A DNA stretch of 64,000 bases from Pseudomonas sp. A34-9 (GTDB taxonomy: Bacteria > Pseudomonadota > Gammaproteobacteria > Pseudomonadales > Pseudomonadaceae), in assembly GCF_029543085.1 (NCBI RefSeq), contig NZ_CP119967.1, forward strand, positions 3,684,501-3,748,500, in the 5' to 3' direction. The position numbers were made by a program, and so were the translations under genes. The notes under the pieces were generated by a model that was not told where the DNA came from, made no database searches, and was given only the letters and a program-made list of their open reading frames with translations. This document shows, piece by piece, positions 26,713-33,588 of the stretch (position 1 is its first letter; each line of letters opens with the position of its first letter).

Positions 26713-27192
26713 ATGGACACTTCAATGCTTCACCGTATCTACGCCGATTATCACCAGGCGAAATGCAACCGTAGCGCCTGCGCCTGGCTGTTTATCGACG
26801 ACATCCCCATCGAGCAATGGCTCAACGAGCATCTCGAATATCTCGACCTCGACTTGAATGGTCTGTCGTTGATGTGGTTGCTGGACGAGGAAGAAGACGC
26901 CCTCGCCCAACGCCGTTTCGCGCCTGCAGAACATGGTTCGTCCACGCTTGTTCCGCTGCTGGTCTGCAGCGATGACATGAACTTCGATTGCTTTGTGCTG
27001 ATGACCGAACAGGTAATCGATGGCGACACTTTGCACTGGCGTCGGTTTGGCTTGAGCGTTTCCAGCGGCCTGGAAGTCGGCATCAGCACACGGTGGGACA
27101 CCGAAAACCGTCCGGCCAGTTTTTCCCTGGCACAGTTTCGCGGCGCGCTGGTGGATTTTTACAGGCTGATGAAAGCCGGGGGCGCCGAGTAA
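26713..27192 (+). CDS. Uncharacterised cytoplasmic protein
   Basis: The protein has 159 residues from the ATG at 26713 (a second Met at 26725). It is rich in acidic residues (LNEHLEYLDLDLNGLSLMWLLDEEEDAL) with strands such as SSTLVPLLVCSDDMNFDCFVLMTEQV. No known domain is recognised; there is no signal peptide. It immediately precedes the truncated MFS gene. Confidence 0.6.
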   Translation: MDTSMLHRIYADYHQAKCNRSACAWLFIDDIPIEQWLNEHLEYLDLDLNGLSLMWLLDEEEDALAQRRFAPAEHGSSTLVPLLVCSDDMNFDCFVLMTEQVIDGDTLHWRRFGLSVSSGLEVGISTRWDTENRPASFSLAQFRGALVDFYRLMKAGGAE

Positions 27193-27245
27193 CGGATGGG
27201 GCTATCCAGCCTTTCTGCGTCACCACCGCCCAACACGTCCGGGCA

Positions 27246-27473
27246 TTAGTGCCCGGCAACCGCAGCCGCTCCAGCAATACGCGGTCCCAACTTGAACCCG
27301 TGCACCCGTGCGCCAAAGGCGATTACTAACCCCAGGATTACCAGCGCCACCATCGCCCACGGAAACGAGGCGACGCCCCAACGGTCGAGCAACACCCCGC
27401 CGACAATCGCGCTGTTCCACGCCACCACATTCAACGACAGCGCCACATCCGCGCCATTGATTGAGGCTACAAT
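27246..27473 (-). pseudogene. 3' fragment of an MFS transporter gene
   Basis: The minus strand encodes SINGADVALSLNVVAWNSAIVGGV and then LLDRWGVASFPWAMVALVILGLVIAF before its stop. This is the last two transmembrane helices of an AraJ/YdhP-type sugar or drug MFS transporter. The frame is closed by a TAG at 27489-27491, and the other ten helices are missing. The truncation point coincides with the start of AT-richer accessory sequence, so an insertion or deletion removed the 5' part. Confidence 0.8.
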
Positions 27474-27736
27474 GAGCCGCGCTTTTGCCTACAAAATTTG
27501 CAGAAGTAGCCGGCTTGTAGGCTTCTCCCCGGAGCTTTATTGTTTCCCCCGTCACTGCCTTCCAGCAAAAAGCGTCAGGCATACAAGATCCAACCAAAGT
27601 TGTTCAAACCGAAAAGGTGTGGTTGACGTCGATGTTGGCTACACCTAATCTGCTCCCATCCCGCCCAAGGCAGTAAGCAGTCCTAATCATCCAGGACGCG
27701 CCAAACCCTTGGGCGTTTTGTTATCAGGAAGAAAGC
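27474..27736. other. Gene-free stretch upstream of the NYN gene
   Basis: No coding sequence is supported. A hairpin (ACGCGCCAA with TTGGGCGT, 27696-27716) followed by TTTTG resembles a terminator 17 bp before the NYN start codon, so it could be a leader attenuator or the end of an upstream transcript. AGCCGGCTTGTAGGCTTC near 27507 is a short partial palindrome. This may hold one edge of an inserted segment. Confidence 0.5.
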
Positions 27737-28450
27737 ATGCCCACAGCGGTATTGGTCGATGGCGCCTTTTTCATCAAGCGCTTTCGAAGGATTGAACCTC
27801 AAAATGCGTTCAATGCTGAACGTGCTGCCGACCTTGTCCATCGATGGGCAACCGCCCACCTCCTTAGCAAAAATGCTAGTCGCCCGCTCGGCCATCACCA
27901 AGATTTAACTCAGCGCCACAGGAAAGAACTGTACCGGATCTTCTTCTATGACTGTCCTCCGCTGGATACCAAACAACACAATCCGATATCCAAGAAAGCC
28001 GTGGATTTTTCCAAGTCTAAAGAGGCGGTATTCAGGAGGGAGCTTCACGCAAGACTGCGTAGTAAACGCAAAATGGCACTGCGGCTCGGGCACTTATCGA
28101 AAGATGTGAAATGGACAATCAAGCCCCTAAAGATCGCAGCGCTCCTGAAAGGAAAAATTCAGATCACAGACCTTACAGAGCATGACGTAAGCATCGAGAC
28201 CCGACAGAAAGGTGTTGATATGAGAATAGGTGTCGACGTTGCGTCTTTATCGTTTAAGCAACAGGTCGATCAGATCGTATTGATCGCAGGTGACGCAGAC
28301 TTTGTACCCGCAGCGAAAATGGCGAGGCGTGAGGGCGTTGATTTCATACTTGATCCAATGTGGCAGAACATCCCTGATGGATTGATGGAGCATATCGATG
28401 GATTGCGTTCGACATGCCCGAAACCACCTCTAAGGACAAGTGATCTGTAA
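27737..28450 (+). CDS. NYN-domain (PIN-like) protein
   Basis: The 237-residue protein starts at an ATG with AGGAAG upstream. NYN hallmarks are the opening TAVLVDGAFFIKRF with the first acidic residue, then KGVDMRIGVDVASLSFKQQVDQIVLIAGDADFVPA, which supplies the other metal-binding aspartates. NYN domains are RNases related to PIN domains. The middle is basic (RRELHARLRSKRKMALRLG), fitting nucleic-acid binding. Base composition is lower in GC than flanking genes and codon use is less biased, which suggests transfer. Related genes occur in genomic islands and some defence loci; a defensive role here is inference. Confidence 0.85.
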   Translation: MPTAVLVDGAFFIKRFRRIEPQNAFNAERAADLVHRWATAHLLSKNASRPLGHHQDLTQRHRKELYRIFFYDCPPLDTKQHNPISKKAVDFSKSKEAVFRRELHARLRSKRKMALRLGHLSKDVKWTIKPLKIAALLKGKIQITDLTEHDVSIETRQKGVDMRIGVDVASLSFKQQVDQIVLIAGDADFVPAAKMARREGVDFILDPMWQNIPDGLMEHIDGLRSTCPKPPLRTSDL

Positions 28451-28526
28451 ATCACTAACGGGTACAGGGGGAGGTTTTGAAATAGTCGCTTGAGAGTAAA
28501 CGTACTCGATGTATCCCCCCGCTCAC

Positions 28527-28817
28527 TCATAAAACTTCCCAGCCAACAAGATCTGCGCGCCGCTGCCAGACATCAGAAAGGGCAGCATCCGCCTGAGCAT
28601 TCCTCGAAGTAGCCATCGCCCAAGCAGCCGCAGCATCAAGAAACATATCGACCGATCCATTTTCCCAGCCTAACGCACCCGCCTGATAAGCAGACGATGG
28701 CGTGGCCTCCTCAAGTGCCCGCTCACGGGAGAAATCAGCGCCCAACGCCGCGACGAAATCGATGAACGATTGCTCATCGGTGACACGTTCCAGCAACTCA
28801 TCAAGATCTACAGACAT
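28527..28817 (-). CDS. DUF7660-like small protein
   Basis: The protein has 96 residues from the ATG at 28815-28817, which has AAGG six bases upstream. The sequence DEQSFIDFVAALGADF followed by GWENGSVDMFLDAAAAWAM has the layout of DUF7660 proteins, which are often encoded with toxin/immunity cassettes. No toxin gene is adjacent. Cytoplasmic; function unknown. Confidence 0.6.
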   Translation of the reverse strand: MSVDLDELLERVTDEQSFIDFVAALGADFSRERALEEATPSSAYQAGALGWENGSVDMFLDAAAAWAMATSRNAQADAALSDVWQRRADLVGWEVL

Positions 28818-28880
28818 AGCCATCCTTGCGTTGAAAGGTTAGTGCCGAGCAGCACGCGATAATCACAAGATGCCCCATCG

Positions 28881-29246
28881 CTAAGCGACCACCTCAACAT
28901 AACTCGATTCCCCGCCCCCCTCGGCCCCCGACAACCAACCCCACACAAAACTCAACGTTGTCCGCCCGGCCTCATCAACCCCCACCACACCCCGCGACCA
29001 ACCCGCGCGGATCTCGCCATCGGTGGTGATGCACTGATAAAGCAGCTCGATACTGTCAGGCCCGGTCACCCGGCCGACCTGATTACCCAGGCGAATATGC
29101 CCACCCGCATAAGTCCCCCAAACCGCCTCGCCTTCGACGAAGTAGTGAAACACCGTACGCGCATCGGACAACCCCTGAGCATTGTTCGCCACGGAAAACC
29201 GGCGGTTGTTCAGACGCTCGGTGACTTGCGAAAAAGCAGATTCCAT
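28881..29246 (-). CDS. Small all-beta protein (often annotated N-acetylglutamate synthase-like)
   Basis: The protein has 121 residues from the ATG at 29244-29246, with AAGG nine bases upstream. The strand pattern NNRRFSVANNAQG, TVFHYFVEGEAVWGTYAGGHIRLGNQVG, ELLYQCITTDGEIRAG and LSFVWGWLSG matches small proteins that databases call n-acetylglutamate synthase without biochemical support; it lacks a GNAT fold. True function unknown. It lies 63 bp from the next minus-strand gene and may be co-transcribed with it. Confidence 0.65.
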   Translation of the reverse strand: MESAFSQVTERLNNRRFSVANNAQGLSDARTVFHYFVEGEAVWGTYAGGHIRLGNQVGRVTGPDSIELLYQCITTDGEIRAGWSRGVVGVDEAGRTTLSFVWGWLSGAEGGGESSYVEVVA

Positions 29247-29435
29247 AAACCACACATCCTTAGTCGAGAAGATCCATTCCAGCCTGCGGGCATCCTAATC
29301 CATTACCTCTGCGCAGCAAGGCTCTACAGCCGTTATCTGCCAACCCAACCGCACAGCCACGTTTGACGGTCCTCCCGGCCCCACCTAGTCTGCCCAAAAC
29401 ACCCTTACAGCCAAACCGAGTTCACGAGAGGCAGG

Positions 29436-29996
29436 ATGAGCAACTTCCCAATCGTCGCCACGGTTCTCTCAATGATCCTCGGGCTCTCCGTCACCCGCCT
29501 GCTGCTCGGCGCTTTAACGGTATTCCGCATCCGCCGCGTGGCCGCGCCCGACTGGGTGGCGCTGGTCTGGGCGGTGATGCTGTTCACGACCCAGCTAGAA
29601 TTCTGGTGGGCCGTCAACGCACTGTCGGCGGTGAAACAGAGCTTCTCGTTTCTCGAATTTCTACTGTTGGTGATGCTGACACTGTCGCTGTTCGTCACGG
29701 CGGCGTTGCTGCTGCCGAGCCGCAGTGAGGATGAGCAGAACGGGTTGCGCGTGTACTTCGAACAGGATGGGCGCTATGCATTGCTGTCGCTGTCCACGTA
29801 TCTGTGCCTGGGGCTGATCGTCAATGTCACGTTGTTTCAGGCCTCGCCGGTGGCGCTTTGGGGATTACTGGATGTGATCATGATTGTGTTGCCGGTTTGC
29901 GCGTTTGTGGCTCGGACGCGCAAAGCGTATGCGGCGATTACCCTGATTTACGTGCCCATCAGTGTCATCGACACGCTGATTTCGCTGGCGACCTGA
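29436..29996 (+). CDS. Uncharacterised inner-membrane protein
   Basis: The 186-residue protein has GAGAGG upstream of its ATG. It has about six hydrophobic segments (residues 3-25, 42-60, 72-92, 110-130, 138-155, 160-180) and few charged residues between them. No transporter signature is evident. It is a plausible integral membrane protein of unknown role. Confidence 0.7.
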   Translation: MSNFPIVATVLSMILGLSVTRLLLGALTVFRIRRVAAPDWVALVWAVMLFTTQLEFWWAVNALSAVKQSFSFLEFLLLVMLTLSLFVTAALLLPSRSEDEQNGLRVYFEQDGRYALLSLSTYLCLGLIVNVTLFQASPVALWGLLDVIMIVLPVCAFVARTRKAYAAITLIYVPISVIDTLISLAT

Positions 29997-30180
29997 CGAT
30001 TCAAGAACGCATTAACAAAAACAATCACCAGGGCTTCTACTGCCACGCCAGCGAAATCGAACTAACCTCCAAACTTGCGCGTTGGTCCAACGGCTGGATC
30101 GAACGTTTTCGAGGGGCTCAGGTTTCAGAAAGCTGCCCATCTCAACGACCCGTTTAAAAGCGTTCCGAAATACTTCCAGC

Positions 30181-30492
30181 AGGCTACAACGCCTTGCGCC
30201 GTTGCCTACGACTACGCCAGAATCCGCCGGCTTGTGCGCCGGGTGGGCGGGTTCTATCGTGGGTCGGTCACTGAATAGCAGTGACCGGGTTTGGTAGCCC
30301 GTGTATACAAGGTGCGCAATTTCACTATTGGCGAAAGTCTTCGCCTGGCTTTTATGGTGGTCATGCGCAGGGCGCTTTCGAGCGCGCCGGTTTTCCTTGT
30401 GTCCCGGTCTACCAACCTGTGCATGGCCGCCACCCATCGTTTGGTAGCGAGAGGGTGATGGCTCCTTTTAAGCGACACAAGGGAGTTACATC
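30181..30492 (+). promoter_or_regulatory. Structured leader of DUF6124 gene, copy 1
   Basis: The region opens with a 59-base block (30181-30239) that is almost identical to 58695-58753. Then comes a hairpin GGTCACTG/CAGTGACC (30266-30286), then CGGG-TTTGGTAG-CCCG with the octamer in its loop (30290-30297). After a GGCGC/GCGCC stem comes GGT-CTACCA-ACC (30406-30417). A last stem GGCCGCCACCC/GGGTGATGGCT (30425-30463) again presents TTTGGTAG in its loop (30440-30447). AGGGAG precedes the start codon. The CTACCAA loop can pair with either octamer loop. The second copy has compensating changes. Confidence 0.75.
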
Positions 30493-30855
30493 ATGTTCAA
30501 AATCACACCGAATCCGCCAGAAACCGATCCGATCGCGGGCGGCGAATCCCCGGACGCAAAGAAATTCAACGAAGCCGTCGACCGCGCCCTCTCCCACTAC
30601 CTCGGCCCTGCACCAGAAATCATGGGCACCCCGTATCAACCCAACACGATGTTTATCGTCAATAAAAAAACCAAGACTGAAGAACTGCTGGTGAATGCCA
30701 GTGAATCACTCGGCTCGGCTTCGGTGATGCTTGGGGATGTTATCGGGCTGGTGCAGGGACCGGCACGCAAGACACTGCAAGGCAATGCGCAGGTGGTAAT
30801 GCTTGGGGAGTTGGCGGTGAATCGGGCGTTGGATAACGTGGTGCCGGTGGAGTAA
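30493..30855 (+). CDS. DUF6124/DUF3077-type protein, copy 1
   Basis: The 120-residue acidic protein begins MFKITPNPPETDP, has a variable middle, and ends with a helical module LLVNASESLGSASVMLGDVIG...AQVVMLGELAVNRALD. It is a paralogue of the protein at 59004, about half of whose residues are the same, mostly at the two ends. The C-terminal helices resemble four-helix signal-transfer modules. Function unknown; these proteins are multicopy in fluorescent pseudomonads and often follow a long untranslated leader. A CCCTCCAT/ATGGAGGG hairpin follows the stop. Confidence 0.85.
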   Translation: MFKITPNPPETDPIAGGESPDAKKFNEAVDRALSHYLGPAPEIMGTPYQPNTMFIVNKKTKTEELLVNASESLGSASVMLGDVIGLVQGPARKTLQGNAQVVMLGELAVNRALDNVVPVE

Positions 30856-30862
30856 CGAAGTC

Positions 30863-30898
30863 CCCTCCATTGCGTCGCTGATGTGTCGTCATGGAGGG
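30863..30898 (+). terminator. Hairpin after DUF6124 copy 1
   Basis: CCCTCCAT (30863-30870) pairs with ATGGAGGG (30891-30898). No T-run follows. A different stem occupies the same place after copy 2 and is also followed by GATCAA. Confidence 0.5.
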
Positions 30899-31051
30899 AT
30901 CAACCAGAAAAGAGAATGGGTGATGTTGATGCGTTCTCGAATCAAACGTTCAGCGGCCTCGTCCTGCTAGCTCCCCTTTCATTCCATGTGGTCCGTGCTC
31001 TGCCTTTTATGCCAAACTTCGACTGACGTAATTTCTACAAGGATGTTTGAG

Positions 31052-31594
31052 ATGTCGGGAAAACCTGCAGCTCGTATTACCGATCCCACTTCCTGCCCTC
31101 TGCCTGGGCATGGGGTCAATCCAATAGCCTCTGGATCTCCAGATGTTTTCTTCGACGGCTTAGCCGCCGCGCGACAAACAGACAAAAGCGCATGCGGAAG
31201 CGCAATTGTCGGAGACGTCGCCTCTACGGTTCTCATCAATGGCTTGCCTGCCGCAACCTTGGGTAGCACCGGCGCCCACGGCAACAATGTCATCAGCGGT
31301 TCCGGCACAATCATAATCGGCAACTCTCACACGCCCGCTCCATTTACACCACCACTGCCATTAGTCCTGCCGAACACCTTCGGTCAATCATTCAGCGTGC
31401 TTAACAGCGAAACTGGCGAGCCGTTGGCACTTAGGGATTATGTTGCCACCGTCGACGGAGTGACGATTACGGGCGTGACGGACGCGAGTGGCGTAGCTCA
31501 TATAAAAGCCCCTTCGAAAGACTCAAAAATCTCACTGCATATCAAGTTCAATGCGCCAGCAAGAACGCTTGACGAACTATCGGAGGGGCAGTAA
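31052..31594 (+). CDS. PAAR-domain protein (T6SS spike tip)
   Basis: The protein has 180 residues from the ATG at 31052 (AAGG nine bases upstream). Residues 1-95 form a PAAR domain: SGKPAARITDPTSCPLPGHG, then GSPDVFFDGLAAARQTDKSACGS and a glycine-rich GSGTIIIGN end. PAAR proteins sharpen the VgrG spike of type VI secretion systems and carry effectors. The C-terminal 80 residues (FSVLNSETGEPLALRDYVATVDGVTITGVTDASG) look like a transthyretin/carboxypeptidase-regulatory-like beta-sandwich that probably docks the cargo. It overlaps the next start codon by one base (TAATG), so the two are translationally coupled. No other T6SS genes are in the window. Confidence 0.88.
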   Translation: MSGKPAARITDPTSCPLPGHGVNPIASGSPDVFFDGLAAARQTDKSACGSAIVGDVASTVLINGLPAATLGSTGAHGNNVISGSGTIIIGNSHTPAPFTPPLPLVLPNTFGQSFSVLNSETGEPLALRDYVATVDGVTITGVTDASGVAHIKAPSKDSKISLHIKFNAPARTLDELSEGQ

Positions 31595-32322
31595 TGGCCG
31601 AAAATTTTTCAACGAAAGCAACTGCTCAAAAAATTAAGCCCGGTGAGTTCATGTGCCCCATCCCCGTGAAAGTGGATGATCGAGCGGCGACAAGGGAGGC
31701 CATTATTAAAAACATCCGCTCATCCGGAGGCACCTTTACTGAACGCTCTAGCTGGGGAGCAGCCAAGGCAAAGCCGGACATGGAGAAGGATTGGGATTAT
31801 TCAATGATTGCGCTGCATCATGCAGGCCGCTCATACGAGTGCACTCCGGGCGGCGCCAAGCAAATGAAAGGTGTTCAATCTCATCACATGGGCAACGGAT
31901 TTGATGACATTGGCTACCACTATGCGATTGCTTGTGACGGAACGGTTCTTGAAGGCCGTGACATCAGATTTTTAGGATCAAACGTTCATCTCTTCAATAC
32001 CGGCGTAATCGGTATTGTGCTTCTGGAGAACTTGACTACCGCAGAGGAAGGCGGAGACATCGTAGCGAAAGGCAGGGAAACACTGGAGTACTTTGGGGTC
32101 AGCACAACAAACGTCGTTCCTGCAACACAAGTTGATTCGCTGCTGCGTTTGATCCATGTGTTGAAGGGGGTTTTTGTCATTAAGAATTTTGGTGGCCATC
32201 GTGAGTACCCTGGCCAAGTGAGCGAAGGGAAAATCTGCCCCGGCAATATTGGCATGGAACTTGTGAGAAACATCCGAACCAAGACGGGACTTTTACCACC
32301 ACCGAAGCCAGGTGCGGAGTGA
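31594..32322 (+). CDS. PGRP/Amidase_2-type N-acetylmuramoyl-L-alanine amidase, probable T6SS effector
   Basis: This 242-residue protein has a peptidoglycan-recognition-protein amidase fold at about 45-235: SSWGAAKAKP, LHHAGRS with His75/His76, DDIGYHYAIACDGTVLEGRDIRFLGSNV, and the zinc ligands His202 (FGGHREYPGQ) and Cys215 (ICPGNIG). It should cleave the bond between MurNAc and L-Ala in peptidoglycan. It has no signal peptide, so export with the PAAR protein encoded immediately upstream is the likely route to a rival's periplasm. It overlaps the upstream stop by one base and the downstream start by four bases. Base composition is below the window average. Confidence 0.88.
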   Translation: MAENFSTKATAQKIKPGEFMCPIPVKVDDRAATREAIIKNIRSSGGTFTERSSWGAAKAKPDMEKDWDYSMIALHHAGRSYECTPGGAKQMKGVQSHHMGNGFDDIGYHYAIACDGTVLEGRDIRFLGSNVHLFNTGVIGIVLLENLTTAEEGGDIVAKGRETLEYFGVSTTNVVPATQVDSLLRLIHVLKGVFVIKNFGGHREYPGQVSEGKICPGNIGMELVRNIRTKTGLLPPPKPGAE

Positions 32323-32606
32323 AATATTTCATACTCGCAACTTTAACTTCGTTGCTACTCATTCTAAATATTGGCTTCTACAATGAAGTTTCTGACGCCG
32401 AGATCAATAGAATATTTTTCATTAAAAAGCATCCAACGTTTCGAGTGCAGTTTTTTAACATTCACGCCAATGATGGCAATCATCGACGCATAGAAAAACT
32501 AACGAGCGAGCAGAGACAGGACATCATGGACTACTGCAAATACAGATTAGGTATCGACTCAGAGGTAACGACCCAAGCCGATATCGAAATGTGCGCAAAG
32601 AGGTAG
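32319..32606 (+). CDS. Candidate periplasmic immunity protein for the amidase
   Basis: The 95-residue protein starts at a GTG overlapping the amidase stop by four bases (GTGA). The first 22 residues (KYFILATLTSLLLILNIGFY) are a signal peptide or membrane anchor. The rest is charged, with two cysteines (YCKYRLG and EMCAKR), fitting a small disulfide-bonded periplasmic protein. No known immunity family is recognised. The position after a cell-wall amidase and its export signal fit protection of the producer's own periplasm; that is inference from context. Confidence 0.7.
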   Translation: MKYFILATLTSLLLILNIGFYNEVSDAEINRIFFIKKHPTFRVQFFNIHANDGNHRRIEKLTSEQRQDIMDYCKYRLGIDSEVTTQADIEMCAKR

Positions 32607-32642
32607 GCCCAATAGGTGGTTAATGAAGGGAGTATTTGGGAC

Positions 32643-32669
32643 CAGACCACTTCAGATTATTTTGGTCTG
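32643..32669. terminator. Hairpin between convergent genes
   Basis: CAGACCA and TGGTCTG (32643-32649, 32663-32669) form a seven-pair stem between the immunity candidate and the convergent HNH gene. The T-content is modest. Confidence 0.4.
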
Positions 32670-32707
32670 CTCCCCGCTCCTGCCTTCTGCTATACCTTTG
32701 AAAGCTA

Positions 32708-33514
32708 TTACCTGACAGAATTTTTGTTTAGACGCCGATAATTATCCTTCAACTCCTCTACCGACATTGACGGACGAAGGGTATGAACCATAGCGTGGCA
32801 ATTCGGGCATAGGGGAACAAGGTCCTTTACCGGATCAATTTTATAGCGCTCAGACCTTGTGCTAATGTCAATTCGATGATGCACATGGATATATCCCTCA
32901 CCAAAATCACCATACGTCCTTCCAAAGTTAAAATTGCAAACAAAACATTCGCTGCCATAGTGTTCAATACAGGCTGCACGTGCTTCTGGATTCCTCTCAA
33001 CAGCGGTAGCCTTTATATCCCAGCGCCTTCCTTCTTCAAAAATTTCTTCTTTTATAATTCCTTGACTGTCGAATTCGAAAAGCGTCCAACGAGAGTTCTG
33101 CCCTAAACTTACCTTACCACCGACCTCTTTCCAAAGAGCATCCGCATCAATTGATGTTAAACATGCAGGCCGCTGATGCCCATAACCTTTAATTTGCCCA
33201 AAACCGCGTTCAAAAATATACGGCCCAACCACCTCAAAAACACAGCACCGCTTACTATTAGATGTAGCTATAACCAAATCACCCTCACCCATCCTATTAT
33301 AGAGATTCCACAAGCTTGGCCCACCAAGATTAGAATTCTTCAATTCTGGATATGATCGAGAAATCAAACTTCTTATTCTTGGGGAGCCATCGACAGACGC
33401 ATCACGCAAATCACCGATCTTACTCCACCCAATCGCAATTCGACTGCGCTGCTTCATTTCCTGAATTGCATCAGCACTTTCCTCATGATGGGCTACGAGC
33501 CGCCAAACTTTCAT
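32708..33514 (-). CDS. PUA/EVE-like reader fused to HNH endonuclease
   Basis: The 268-residue protein has an N-terminal region (1-110) with SRIAIGWSKIGDLRD, LWNLYNRMGEGDLVIATS and CCVFEVVGPYIFE. This pattern resembles PUA/EVE-superfamily domains that read modified bases. The C-terminal half is an HNH nuclease: CFVCNFNFG, IHVHHRIDIS and DLVPLCPNCHAMVH, with zinc cysteines and the catalytic His in the HH pair. Such reader-HNH fusions include modification-dependent restriction enzymes that act without a methylase, and none is present here. AT-rich composition marks it as acquired. A plain HNH of unknown specificity is the alternative. Confidence 0.8.
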   Translation of the reverse strand: MKVWRLVAHHEESADAIQEMKQRSRIAIGWSKIGDLRDASVDGSPRIRSLISRSYPELKNSNLGGPSLWNLYNRMGEGDLVIATSNSKRCCVFEVVGPYIFERGFGQIKGYGHQRPACLTSIDADALWKEVGGKVSLGQNSRWTLFEFDSQGIIKEEIFEEGRRWDIKATAVERNPEARAACIEHYGSECFVCNFNFGRTYGDFGEGYIHVHHRIDISTRSERYKIDPVKDLVPLCPNCHAMVHTLRPSMSVEELKDNYRRLNKNSVR

Positions 33515-33588
33515 TTTTGAACTCCTTTTTTACTCTGATGGCTACTCCGGCACTCGCAATTAGCTCACGGCGTGATGCGTTGTTGCCC

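Noticed and set aside
30281..30694. 137-codon frame through the DUF6124 leader
   Set aside because: It crosses the hairpins and runs out of frame into the DUF6124 gene; the leader structure explains the sequence better.
31052..32606. Complete type VI secretion locus
   Set aside because: Only the PAAR, amidase and immunity candidate are present; no tss, vgrG or clpV gene occurs in the window.
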